This document shows, piece by piece, positions 1-9,784 of a stretch of DNA of 19,693 nt (position 1 is its first letter; each line of letters opens with the position of its first letter). Below the pieces are notes generated by a model. The model was not told the origin of the DNA and made no database searches. It saw only the letters and a program-made list of their open reading frames with translations. This DNA comes from Cristatella mucedo (taxonomy: Eukaryota > Bryozoa > Phylactolaemata > Cristatellidae). The stretch lies in the NCBI GenBank assembly GCA_009760855.2, contig WPIO01000607.1, forward strand, positions 1 through 19,693, read 5' to 3'. Made by a program: the position numbers and the translations under genes.

Positions 1-1170
1 TAAATGAAGAGGACCGAGGACCGAGAACGAACGCTTGTGGAACTCCACAGATGACAGGTCTGCTGAATGAAACGTGACCACCACACGACACGGGACTGAA
101 CAAGACAGGGACAAGTATAACGTGAACCATGCCAGTGCCTCGTCTGCCAGACCAATAATTGTTCTCAATCGCTCAATTATGATATTGTAATCAATAGTGT
201 CTAATTCAGCTGATAGATCAAGCAGGACCAGGGCACTGATATTGTGGATGAAAGCAATTTCAGTAGAGTGGTGTTGCTTGAATCCCGCTAGCATTTTTTT
301 CAAAACGATTCAATGTGTTCTGCAAGCTGCTTGGTAACAATATTTTCGAGAATATTGGACAAAAATGGAAGACTAGGCGATAGTTTGCTACGACATCTGA
401 ATCCAATATAAGCTTTTTCAAGCATTGGTCGAATGACAGCTAATTAAAAAAACCTTGGAACAACCTTTTTATTCTGAGAAGCATTAAAAACCGTAGTTAT
501 GGCTGCACCAAGCTCATCGCCGCCATCGAGGACCAGAGAGTGTTGGTATAGGGTCATCAGGTGATTCTCTTTTACTTGACTTAAGTAAGGTAACCACTTT
601 GCATACAGAAACCTTGGGAAATTTCTCAAGGGAGGTCACCTGTTACGGCTCAACACTTGCTTTAGTCGAAAAGTTGTTTCAAGGAGGTACAAATATGTGC
701 AATTTTTTTCAACGAAGAAGGCAGAAACATATTGGCCAAAGAGTTGATATCAGGGTAGTAAGGCTGCTCCGAGTTGTCAAGCAAATGATTCACTGTCGTA
801 CAAATTTATTTTAGGTCTAACTGGCAAAAACTTAAAACAGCGTTCAGGCCTGCACATAACACGGTGAATCTTTTGAAGTTTTTTTGGTAAATTGAAAGGA
901 ATCTCCACGACTATGTACACGGACAGAATATAGGGGAGCAAGCTTGTCGACAGCACCTTTAAGTTTCGAGTACACTGCATCAATGAAGGTATCAAGGCTG
1001 TAGGCAGAGACTGGGTGCAGATCAAGAAGACCTGCATCACAAACATAACTTACAAATTTCTCAGCATCAATGCTTTTGAAGTTGCATCGCTGGACAAGTT
1101 CAATGCTGCCCTGGTCACACGATGGACAGGAACAGAAACCAGATTGGAACCCTGATCACTAAGACGATAC
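1..1170 (-). mobile_element. Non-LTR retrotransposon remnant, copy A (L2/CR1-like, truncated by window edge)
   Basis: Read on the minus strand in changing frames, this gives the linker and first half of a non-LTR reverse transcriptase. In order: AEKFVSYVCDAGLLDLHP (about 1065-1010) and VDKLAPLYSVRV (about 950-905), typical of the endonuclease-RT linker; AVIRPMLEKAYIGF (about 440-400); LPFLSNILENIVTKQL (about 380-325), matching the usual N-Y-R-P-V-S-N-L-P-F-L-S-K pattern; LVLLDLSAELDTIDYNII (about 235-175), the first catalytic-Asp region; and SVLGPLHL at the window edge, equivalent to GSVLGPLLF. The catalytic A-D-D segment lies beyond base 1. Several stops and frameshifts show a pseudogene. 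The peptide differs more from the other copies than they do from each other, so it is probably a different family of the same clade. RT identity is secure; clade assignment is inferred. Confidence 0.8.
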
Positions 1171-1979
1171 AGAGCCCAACAAGGACAGAATCCTTTGTGA
1201 GCAAGAGGTTCCATATGCCACCGTGACCTAATAGTCTATGACTATCGGATAGTGGGCTCACCTGTCTCCGTTTCAGTTTCTCTCAAACAGTCAAGAAATG
1301 AGCTCGGTTGACGCGCGAACTTGCTCCCTCGTGGTTAATCAGAGTGAATGTTTATGTCTTCAGCAATCAAATACGGCCGTCACAGCGAATTGTGTCTTCG
1401 TGGGACTCAAAAACATCAACTCTGGCCATAACAAGGTAGACAACCAAAAGGGGGTCGAGTAGATCACAACTTGTAAGGCTGGATTCTTTGTCTGATGGGA
1501 ATCTGATAGCCACTGATTCCAAAACACCGGCTTCATTTGTGCCGAAACTGCAAGGTTCCCTACAGCGTCTCTCCCCAATTCCCTGTGACCTTCCCAGAAT
1601 ACTCGTGACCGCAAACCACGACCTTCCCCCACACCACCGAGGACCACCCATCTGATCTAAAGAAATGAAAATCCAGGTAGGGTGTATCTTAGATATGCCG
1701 CAGGACTGCGTTCATCCATGGCTCAGTCAGGAAGCAAATACACCGAAGCTTCTCCTGGACAGTCTGGTAGACAATACACAGTACCACCTTGGGTTGTTGT
1801 TGTGCGCTGACCTTAACCATGCCGATGTCAGGGACCGTCCCATGACTCCCCTCCAGGCTGACTGGAAGGATTCATAAGGCTGCTTCGTGCTTTTAGTTAT
1901 CATTTGCCGACCGACGGCGACCACAATATTCAGGTAGACTGTGGTGCATTAATCGTGGAGTGCGTATTAAATCTGAGGT
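1171..1979. other. No recognised feature
   Basis: Moderate GC. Short open frames exist on both strands: about 95 codons on the minus strand at 1360-1647 and 70 codons on the plus strand at 1665-1877. They show no motif I recognise. The stretch lies upstream of copy A on the minus strand, where its endonuclease domain would be expected, but I could not find convincing endonuclease motifs. Confidence 0.4.
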
Positions 1980-2993
1980 GAGCCCCATACAGGCGACCTT
2001 GCATTGCTAAGGAAGCAGCACTGCCGGGGGTGGCCAGCTCGAGCACAGCACGGCCATTCATGCTCCTAGCGATCTTCATCAATAATTTCTCCCGACGGTG
2101 GAGAGCCGGTCTACATCTGTGCCATCGGTGTAGAACGGTGCACGGCGACCGTCCTGCAAAGCCATTGAATGGACCATGGCCAACGACAGGCTCGGGTGGT
2201 GAGCACAATCGATGCACGAACGATAAAGGACACGAGAGAGAACCCACTGCAGGCTGCGCCAGCAGTCGCATGAGCGGCCCGGCAAAGGAGCGCTGACTGC
2301 ACGCCCTCCACACGCTGGCTGGCCGACGGCTCCGGCAACCCGGCTCACCTGGCTTCCTGCGTGGCTCGCAGCACGAAGCTGATGATGGTACCGCAGTTTC
2401 GCGTGCCTACGTCACACAGTCCTGCCACTTTATTATTCCCCTCTTCAAGGCGCGCCTCGCCAGATCGTCGAGCCGATGAGCCCGCCGTCGCCTAGCAGAG
2501 CAGCACGCTCGGCTCGAGCCGCCCCGTCAGGGGCCCGTGCCATGGCGCAGAGGCTGCGGCGTCATCGGCGATTGGCCGCTGCAGACGCCTCTTCGGGCGG
2601 GCGCATGGCGCAGCTCGCGCTGTGCCTGCTCGGCTATGGCCAGTATAGCGCACCGGTCGAGCATCGTGGCCCGCAGCTACGCTGCACCTCCAGCTCAGGC
2701 ATCCGTCAGGTGCGCTGGCTGGAGCAGCAGCTCGTGAGCTGCCCAAGATTGCTGCTTGTGCTGCTCGTCGTGCCGCAGCTGGGCGTCAGCAAGCCGACCC
2801 TCCGCCGAGCGGCGGCTCTGCCTCGCGCTTCTGCCAAATCGCGATGCATGATGAGCAGCAGCAGCAGCGCTGGCGAGAATGGAGCTGGGCACGCAGAGCG
2901 GCGACCTCGGCCTGCACAGCTGTGCCCTGTCGTGAGTGGTCCTTCGGCCCGCCTCTTTCGGCCAGCATCTCGGCGCGCCCTTGCAGGCGGGCC

Positions 2994-2995
<2 letters not shown>
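1980..2995. other. GC-rich, CpG-containing block without identified gene
   Basis: Clearly GC-richer than its flanks, with many CpG dinucleotides, ending at an (AG)n tract. Long frames stay open on both strands, as expected from GC-rich DNA. The minus-strand frame over 2968-2786 includes VQAEVAALRAQLHSRQ, a heptad-like, Ala/Leu-rich stretch that could be a coiled coil. Past a GCT/CAG-like run (about 2852-2872) the adjacent frame continues with RLADAQLRHDEQHKQQ. This could be a decayed exon, but no family is recognised. The 191-codon plus-strand frame (2476-3051) runs into the dinucleotide repeat, giving ERERER, and is probably spurious. A CpG-island-like promoter is an alternative. Confidence 0.35.

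Positions 2996-3038
<43 letters not shown>
2996..3038. repeat. (AG)n microsatellite
   Basis: An uninterrupted GA dinucleotide run of about 43 bases. It borders the GC-rich block on its left. Confidence 0.97.
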
Positions 3039-3041
<3 letters not shown>

Positions 3042-3949
3042 CGAAATGTAGGGTACTCCTAAGATGGGATTGAGTCAGTTGATTGAGGCTGACAATTGAC
3101 AGACAGAGCCCTGCCACAAGCATGCACGAATGTGGTACAGTGCATACAACGCAGGCCACGGGGGAGTGGTAGCTCTTGTGGGGCAGAGGACTACCAGGGC
3201 AATTTACTGGCTCGGTTATGCACCGTTTTCTTAGACAAGTGGCTTAGCAAACAGAGCAACAGAAAACAAAACAGGCTGCGAAACCGTGAGCAAAGCACAG
3301 GCAGTTTAGAGAGGGCTGTGCTGCATTCAGCACAGACTGCACAAGGACCCAGCGAGTTTTTTAGCACAACGGTAAGGTGCTCACACTTCACAAACCAGGT
3401 CAATGTTCGAGCAGGGTATTATTTATTCACTGCTGCAAGTCGAGTGAAAGCCACCAAAACCCTTCTCTGCTGCTACAGAAATGAGGCTGCTGAACAAGTG
3501 ACTCATAAGGTTTTAATCGGCAAGTAAAGTTCTTTTGAAGTACAACCAGATCACGATTTTTTGTAAACGTTTGTCAACAGGCTCACATGATGCAAGCAGC
3601 TCTTCTAAATAGAGTAGTGCATACATGAATATAAAGCAGCTACTGTCCAACGCAACTGGCAGTACACAACGACGAGGTTACTTGATGCATCAGCCACCGG
3701 CTGGATTGCACAATCTAAAAGCAACCCAGCAACCCAGACAGTAAGCAGTAAGCTCAGTCTACAGAATTATATGGTCATTATGGGGCCCACCAGTTGCATG
3801 CTGGGCATCAAAGAGAATCAGGTGGGTTAAAACATGATGCTAACTAGCTACGGTTTCACAACTAGCCCCAAGAGGTGTTCGACGATATCAGTTTGCACCA
3901 TTGATGCAGCTTTAGGCTCGTCCGATGAGAATTTAATGTAATGTAACTT
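3039..3949. other. No recognised feature; one 143-codon open frame
   Basis: A plus-strand frame at 3096-3527 stays open for 143 codons. Its product is basic and Ser/Gln-rich, with no recognisable domain and no obvious splice or promoter context, so I do not call it a gene. On the minus strand at 3954-3946 the sequence reads GAG|GTAAGT, a perfect splice-donor consensus at the end of copy B. It may be chance. The remainder (3530-3945) shows no repeat family I could match within the window. Confidence 0.35.
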
Positions 3950-5060
3950 ACCTCGGCTGTAACTCAACAAAGCGAGTGATATAAAAGTGAGTGACAGAAC
4001 CTAGAGGTCGATGCCCTGCTTGAATGCAGACTGCTGAGCAGTGGTAGAATGCGGTAGTTGCGACGCTTAACACAGATAAGTGTAGCTGTCGCATCTTACA
4101 TCAACTGTAAGTGTGTTGTTGCATACCCGGTAGACCAGCAAGCAGTGATGGAATGCCATAAATGCATGGACCAATTTGGTTGTAGTAACCCTGTCTAAAC
4201 AAGGACGAATTTTTAGCAAGGTTACATAGGTGAAAGTAGGCAGGCTTGACTGTGGAGCTGATGTGGTAATCGAGTGCACGGTCACCTTGGAACAGGAAAC
4301 CTAGATTCTGCGCAGATGCAACAGGAGACATGCTGGCTGAGCCGATTTTGAACGTTAAACATTCAAGTTTCCGAGTCACACTTGTTTCGCATATAACTAG
4401 TAAGTTGGTTTAATCTCATTTAATTTGAGAAAGTTTGGTGCCATCCAAGTGCAGATGTTAGCAATACACGCAGCAAGGGATTTGAGAGAGTACGGCATGC
4501 TGGAGGACTGAGAGGGATCAAAGCAAACATACAACTGATTGTCATCTGCATAAAAATACTGGATTGTACTTGGCGATCACATAGACAAGAGGGAGAGTAT
4601 AAACTGAAGAAAAGTGGACCAATCACCGACCCCTGAGTACCCCAGTGAGTACTGCAGTGATTCCTGGGATGATCTTTTTTCTGTTTACATCAAATCAATA
4701 CTGTGTAGTTTTTCTCACTGAGATAGGACTTAAACCATGGTAGCGCAGAGCCACTGAGATCTAGCCGAGATGCCAGGCACTCGCAAAAGACCTGGTGATC
4801 AATAGTATCAAACGCTGACGAAAGATCAAGCAAAACGAGGTGAGAGACTTGAGCTAAGTCTGCACCCCTTAGAAAGTCGTTATACATACAAAGCAATGCT
4901 GACTGTGGAGTGATTAGCTGCAGAACCAGACTGGAACTTGCTAGATTTGAGGTGTCAATAAAAGAGTTCAGCAGGTCTAATACAACTCTTTCCCATATCT
5001 TTGATAGGAATGGTAGAAGAGATACTGGGTGGAAGATGCTCTTTCTAGTCTCGTGTTGCT
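3950..5060 (-). mobile_element. L2-like non-LTR retrotransposon, copy B, RT and C-terminal parts
   Basis: The minus strand encodes most of a reverse transcriptase, readable over long stretches. HPVSLLPFLSKIWERVV (about 5045-4990) is followed in one frame (4896-4690) by YNDFLRGAD, LVLLDLSSAFDTIDHQ (first catalytic Asp) and LPWFKSYLSE. Then come GTQGSVIGPLFF (G-V-P-Q-G-S-V-L-G-P-L region) and, in a shifted frame, YADDNQLY at 4552-4529 with both catalytic Asp residues intact. The thumb and C-terminal part (4379-4101) reads LGFLFQGD...HISSTVKPAYFHL then CLDRVTTTKLVHAF. A last piece, near 4030-3965, gives the family's I-D-F-K-V-L-S-L-T-F segment with one mismatch. The 3' UTR and ATT tail are missing. 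Stops and frameshifts make it a pseudogene, though it keeps the best catalytic motif in the window. Confidence 0.88.
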
Positions 5061-5289
5061 TTTCTTACTGGCCTAAGTGCACATGCAATTGCCAACGAAA
5101 AAGTGAGAAACGTGGCTGACTCAGGAGGGCAGTCGAAGAAGTGAGCAACATGGAAGTTGCAGTGCAGGCAGGCTGAAAAGGATGTGCCACAGTTGGCAGC
5201 AGGAGAATATATGTCGTTTCATAAGAGTTGTCCAAGTGAGTACTAAAGGCTAGGACCTGCAAAAAAAGCTTCTGTTGCAGATGATCTTT
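5061..5289. other. Unassigned stretch between two retrotransposon pieces
   Basis: Lies where the 5' continuation of copy B would be expected on the minus strand. A reading such as ASKKSNTRL resembles the K-P-L-L-K-K-S-x-L-D segment that precedes RT, so the copy may extend a little into it. The rest is not recognised. Confidence 0.3.
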
Positions 5290-5520
5290 GGAAGTAGGAA
5301 TGGAACAGATAATTTATTGTCCATGGAGGACCTTAGGGTACAAGGGGGCTGAAACTGGTGTAGCACTTCCGCTAGGTATGAACGAGCCACACCGTGGCAG
5401 GCCTTGTGGCTCAGTCTGTTGATCAACTGGGAGCCATTGCAGCTGGTTCAGCAAACCAGACATATGGCTAAGCCTCTGGAATTTGTTGACTAGCCTTGCA
5501 GCCACATTCATCACTAGTTG
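5290..5520 (-). mobile_element. C-terminal fragment of a further L2/CR1-like retrotransposon
   Basis: The minus-strand frame 5514-5314 begins MNVAARLVNKFQRLSHMSG and continues LLNQLQWLPVDQQT. This is the conserved C-terminal pattern of L2/CR1-type ORF2 (A-A-R-L-V ... L-x-x-L-x-W-L-P-V-x-Q-R). It lies upstream, in minus orientation, of the N-terminal RT part of copy B, so it cannot be the same element in order. The wording differs from the other copies, suggesting another family. Only about 45 residues align well; the rest is low quality. Confidence 0.65.
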
Positions 5521-5539
5521 CAGAGGCTTAATGAAATTT

Positions 5540-5865
5540 TTTGGTAGCTTTTAATCTCCCTCTCCTTCTCTATCTCTCCATCTATCACGATCTTTTTCAA
5601 TTTATCTCCCTTTCAAATATACCAATCAATCAATCTAACCAATCTAATCTAGCTATCTATCTATGTATGGTTTATATACCCGTGAACGTGACCATCTCTC
5701 TAATCCCTGCTCTCTCTCCCCCTTAGCCTGTCTTAATCTCTATATCTGTCTCTGAGCAGTCAATCACTCTCACTGTCTCTATTTGCTCTATAGCATTTGC
5801 TTTCTTCCATCTCTCTTATGTCTATCTCTATGTCTCTCTCATCTACTTCTCTCTACCCGACTCAC
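5540..5865. repeat. Pyrimidine-rich low-complexity tract
   Basis: The plus strand is dominated by CT, TCTC and imperfect TCTA/ATCT units, for example ctatctatctatgtatgg near 5650. No gene is seen. The long minus-strand frame reaching from 6363 to 5908 is Ser/Leu-rich and comes from this and the neighbouring low-complexity sequence. Confidence 0.8.
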
Positions 5866-5999
5866 GGTTCAAGGTGAAGATTTCAAGTTCAGACACCTCG
5901 ATCGTCTTTAAAGAAGTTTAACATATCCAGAAACAACAAAAGCATTATTAACTAGGAGACAGTGAGTGTGCACGTGCACTGGAGCACACAAATGGGGGC

Positions 6000-6235
6000 T
6001 TGAGAGAGAAGGAGATCGACAGTGATTCAGTGCACGAAGAAACTGACAGACGGAGTGAGAGAGGCAAACAAGAGAGATATAGACAAGCAAAATAAAGATG
6101 GACAAGGCTACAACAGATAGAGGAGAGAGATGAGAGAGAGAGAAGGAGAGAGAGAGAGAGAGAGAGGAGAGAGAAGAGAGAGTTGATGAATTATCAGTGA
6201 GGGAACCTCGAGGATGAAGAAGAGAGAGAGAGAAA
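6000..6235. repeat. Purine-rich (GA)n-type low-complexity tract
   Basis: Imperfect GAGA units on the plus strand, densest at 6119-6181, with interruptions. It is complementary in composition to the CT-rich tract a few hundred bases upstream. Confidence 0.85.
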
Positions 6236-6592
6236 TATGCACACTCACAGCGATGGGAGCTTTTCACCAATATTACCACTGAGCTTGTGAGTTTCTTCGA
6301 CTGTTCCAAAATATATGATTCCATTGGAACGAAAGAAGCATTTCGTCTAGGCGTCTCGACCATTGCTTGATTTTGCTGCTATTAGCTTGTGAACCGTTAA
6401 AGATGCAAGTATTACTCAAGAGCTACTGGCTTCAGCCCCGAAATCCCAGCCTCATTCTATATAAACAGTTGCTTCATGAGATGTCCAACGATTGCACACA
6501 AATAAAGCTAATAAGTCGCTATATTTTTAACCGCAGCCAAAATTTTCTTGTAATAAGTCAAAAAAATTAAAAAAATTCTACAGCTTCTAGGT
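6236..6592. other. No recognised feature
   Basis: AT-leaning sequence with short A runs near 6565-6580. I see no coding or repeat homology here. Confidence 0.4.
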
Positions 6593-7473
6593 AGAACTAA
6601 ATCTCTTTCTAGGCACTTCAAACATGCTAGAAAGGAAGCATGCCAATTAGTTAGTGATACCATGCACAGTCAGCATGGATGGATAGCACACACAAATATT
6701 AAAAAATAACTGATTAAACAGCCTCATTTGTATAGCAGCCAGAAGAGTTTTAAACGGCCACTGCTTGCAGTTGGCAATACAGGATTGTCCACTGCAGGAT
6801 TCGAACACAATTTCGGTCTTGAAGAGCAAGCACCTTACCTCCTGGGCTAATCGCACCACCCTAAAGACGAATCGCAGGGATCCACTAAATGCTGTATGAA
6901 ATAAACAGGGGCGTTTTAAGCTTTTTTGTTAAATGTCAACAAGTCCGGAAATGTAGTAACGTCCCGCCTGGAGTGAGTTCCAGGCTTTGGAAGCATACAA
7001 ACTAAAGGCAGGTCTCCAAGGGCTTGATGTTAGTTCAAGGCACAGCCTAAAAACGAATTGAGTCCGAAAGAGCAGGTCTAGTACGATGCCTAGCCAGGTT
7101 GGCCAGTATTTCCAAAAGGTAGGCCGGAGCAAGAGAATGAAGGAACCATAACTGTAAGTGACAAAACCTTGATGTCAATATAGTTGCTTGATGGCACGAG
7201 TCACAGCAGGTCGGTGAGGAATGACATAAATAGGAAAAGGTGACGTTGGTGACAGGCCAAACTAGGCTGGCGTAGATTTGCAACCAACTATGAGAGCATT
7301 ATTGCACAGGCCAGAATGACCTGGCAAGTAGCAAAATAACACAGTCGACGAGAGGACTTGGACATCACAACTGCGTGGACCAGCATAGATGCGGTTACTT
7401 CCTTGTCTTTGGCAGGCCCAAATTATTTCTGCAATGTCTAGCTGAAAGTAGGCAGACTTGACTGTTGAGCTCT
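6593..7473 (-). mobile_element. L2-like retrotransposon, copy C, C-terminal ORF end plus 3' UTR
   Basis: Minus strand. It starts near 7473 with the segment meaning V-K-x-A-Y-F-x-L (compare tgaaagtaggcagacttga, also in copies B and F). It passes FCHLQLWFLHSLAPAYL and LEILANLARHRTRPAL (about 7170-7065), then FSLYASKAWNSL (about 7010-6975). It ends with the conserved 3' UTR start (actaaatgctgt at 6884-6895) and, after an inserted SINE, the 3' terminal motif ctctttctaggcactt (6601-6616, minus strand AAGTGCCTAGAAAGAG). The (ATT)n tail is missing. About 100 bases of the 3' UTR present in copy D are absent where the SINE sits. Multiple stops and shifts; dead. Confidence 0.85.
6690..6867 (-). mobile_element. 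tRNA-derived SINE, copy 1
   Basis: On the minus strand the head resembles a tRNA gene. A box-A-like TAGCCCAGGAGG (6849-6838; consensus TRGCNNAGYNGG, one mismatch) is followed about 50 bases later by a box-B-like GTTCGAATCC (6806-6797). Downstream the body reads TATTGCCAACTGCAAG, CTCTTCTG, ATACAAA and GAGGCTGTT, ending in ATTTTTTAATATTTG. The same head and body recur on the plus strand at 9431-9607, which makes this a dispersed family rather than a decayed tRNA. It sits within the 3' UTR of copy C. The internal RNA polymerase III promoter would be boxes A and B. Confidence 0.75.
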
Positions 7474-7755
7474 CACACGAAAGCTACCGAAAACCCGAAG
7501 TCCAAGACACAACCCTGATGCCAGAGGACCTCATTTTTCTCATGGCTAGGCTTAAGGGATCATTTTATTTTAGCATATAGCTGGCTAATGCTAACGCCAT
7601 AAAGACATGACAGTGGCACAGCCAAATCGTGAGAGGCAACCGCATAGCAGCTACCTCGGTTCCCAAGGACAGCCCAGCGGCTGGCAACAGGCAACACTTA
7701 TCGCCACGCCCCTCCTCTCCAGATTGGAGTGAAGGCTGATGAATGAGGAACTCGC
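7474..7755. other. No recognised feature
   Basis: Unassigned mixed-composition sequence between copy C and a T14 run. The minus-strand 91-codon frame here spans the T run and is not convincing. Confidence 0.35.
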
Positions 7756-7860
7756 TTTTTTTTTTTTTTAGACCAACATGCCTGGTCGGGTTGTATTTGA
7801 GAATTATGCGACCGGTTCTGGTTTCTCTCAGGGGTCGCAATCACCAGATTGTTACAAGTG
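7756..7860 (-). mobile_element. Possible poly(A)-tailed retroposed fragment
   Basis: A run of 14 T (7756-7769) is a poly(A) tail on the minus strand. It is preceded, in minus orientation, by about 80 bases unlike the flanks, including ACCAGAACCGGTCGC and the small hairpin GACCAACATGCCTGGTC (7771-7787). This layout fits a short retroposed RNA or SINE end, different from the ATT-tailed L2 copies. No target duplication was found and the source RNA is not recognised. A simple T run is the alternative. Confidence 0.35.
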
Positions 7861-9419
7861 AACGGTTGGAGGATTATTACGGGCTTTCTTTAATCCTATA
7901 AGGAAGAAACCATCACAAGGGATGCAGTACTTAGGATGCGGTGTTGACACATATCATGTACAGTAAGAGAAAACTGCCACTTCAGGGGGTGAGATGGGGC
8001 CTTGTGCCCTGCTAGTACTACTGCAGCTGTGCAGCAATTCACAGCCATTAAACAAGAACATGACACAATCAGGACGAGAGATTTGAATGGGCAAGGACAT
8101 AATGACTATAAAGGAGTACAACAACTGCAAGCAATGGTAAAAAAAAATGCAAACATACATTTTTAAGAGAAAGAGACCAAAAAAACAGGAGAGCAGGTCT
8201 CACAGCTATTTTTTTGTTTCATCGTCATGAAAAAAAAAAATCCCTCAGCACTGCTGAAATCATTATTCTTTGGGCATTCATGTCATTCGCATCACCCTGC
8301 TAGCCAATACCAGACAGCACAGCTGAACAAAAGAGTACACACAGTAGCTCCGGACCGTGTTTGCCATGCCTTTTCATGACAAGCCTGAGCCACTTGGGAC
8401 ATTAAGAACATAGCATTAAAAAGTCACAGTATGGCGATAGGTAACCATAAGGTGGACTTGGGTTTGGGGGCATCTAATTTGAGATAGGAGTCTAAACAAA
8501 GCAGCTATTGTTTGTGCCAATGCCCACAATGGGCATCAAGTGACATGCATATCGTAGGACAGAGCACAAGCAACCCCCGGGACCAGACGCAAGAGACGTA
8601 TTATGCTTTCGGCAAAAAGGTACTAGGAGCTTAAATAACTTGGAGAAATATAATTATTTACCAAAACAGCTTACTTATTAACAGCTCTCTGCAGAGCTAT
8701 GGCAATCATCCATCAGTGGATCAGATTCAGATGTGAGTTCTCCGACATGGTTCACTGACGAAGTCAGGCAGAAGACAGCAGTAGGAATGATAAGAAATGC
8801 AACACAAAGGACTCATCCATCGTCGACAGGGTTGCCATCGTCGGATGATAACGCGTACTAAAAACTGGTAACAGATGAAAAATGCACTCTAACACCAGTC
8901 AATAAGCAATTAATGATGACCAACTCTCCAGCCCAAAACACCCACCCACTTAGTCCTCGTGGCTTAGAAGAGTTAAAGACAGATATAAATGACCATGCAC
9001 AGGCCACAAGTATTCTCATTGAAATGTGCACTGCAAGGCTGTCCCCCAGCAAGACGAAGCTAAGCTGACTTGAGCGAGAAATGAGCAGAGGACAGATATA
9101 GACCAGGGGCGTTCTTGGGCAATGAGATCTCTACCACAATAAATCCTTTATTAAAGCATATGGGGTAGCCCAAAAGCACCCACCCAGTCTAGCTTCCCAA
9201 TGCAAACTCAGCAAAGAGAATAAATGTATTCCAAGGAGGTCACTGTTAAGAAAAAGCATGCAGCAAGAATGAAAATCACCCCACTTATCTTACTGCTGTT
9301 TCAAAGTACTCCTAAATAAACTGGCACACGGGCCATGGAAAGGCACATTCCAGAATGAGTCACTATTAGGAATCAAGGGGGATGTAGGATAAAGTCAAAG
9401 TTTTGGCACTTTCCCAGAC
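7861..9419. other. No recognised gene or repeat
   Basis: About 1.5 kb of mixed sequence without readable long frames or matches to the other repeats in the window. Small items only: A runs near 8139 and 8229, and AATAAA-tcc-TTTATT (9138-9152), a poly(A) signal readable on both strands. Probably intergenic or intronic. Confidence 0.4.
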
Positions 9420-9430
9420 AATATATTACT

Positions 9431-9607
9431 GGGCCGTGATAGCACCCCACATGGTAAGGTGGCATGCTCTTTACGACCGAGGTGTGAAATGCAATTGAAT
9501 GGTAAGTAAAATCATGATATTTATATTGCCAACTGCAAGTGGTGGTGACAGCCTTTTAGGCTCTTCTGTCTCTATACAAACGAGGCTGTTAAATCAGCTA
9601 ATATATT
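9431..9607 (+). mobile_element. tRNA-derived SINE, copy 2
   Basis: The head GGGCCGTGATAGCAC...GGTAAGGTG...GCTCTT...GACCGA aligns with SINE copy 1. The box A and box B regions are more decayed (box B region near 9481-9491). The body TATTGCCAACTGCAAG (9523-9538) is identical to copy 1 over 16 bases, and CTCTTCTG, ATACAAA, GAGGCTGTT and AATCAG follow in the same order. The octamer AATATATT occurs just before the element (9420-9427) and at its end (9600-9607), a possible target duplication. It could be chance in AT-rich DNA. No L2 tail follows this copy. Confidence 0.72.
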
Positions 9608-9784
9608 CTTTACAGCACACACATTCATTCATATAAACAAACAGAGTACACCAGCCACCGACATATTTGTGGTCACAAAGCATCACCATCATAGGCCGAG
9701 TTAACTTTGAGCATGTACAATGCTGAATGTGTTTAAAGACCGGTCTCCTACCAATCTTCCCAAAGAAATTTCCGAGGGAACTTT
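9608..9784. other. Unassigned spacer before copy D
   Basis: No motif recognised between the end of SINE copy 2 and the 5' truncation of copy D. Confidence 0.4.

Noticed and set aside
2476-3051. 191-codon plus-strand open frame, the longest in the window
   Set aside because: Open because of high GC; ends in ERERER from the (AG)n repeat; no recognisable motif.
3096-3527. 143-codon plus-strand open frame
   Set aside because: No domain, no coding-like composition, and nothing in the context to support a gene.
3946-3954. Perfect splice donor on the minus strand at the end of copy B
   Set aside because: A single 9-base consensus match is expected by chance in 20 kb, and no partner exon is recognised.
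5908-6363. 151-codon minus-strand open frame
   Set aside because: Mostly Ser/Leu repeats produced by the GA-rich low-complexity tract; no domain.
6797-6867. A functional tRNA gene on the minus strand
   Set aside because: Boxes A and B are present, but a proper cloverleaf and anticodon arm cannot be drawn with confidence, and the same head plus body recurs at 9431-9607, so it is a SINE head.
9138-9152. Bidirectional poly(A) signal AATAAA-tcc-TTTATT
   Set aside because: No gene ends were found on either side; chance occurrence is likely.
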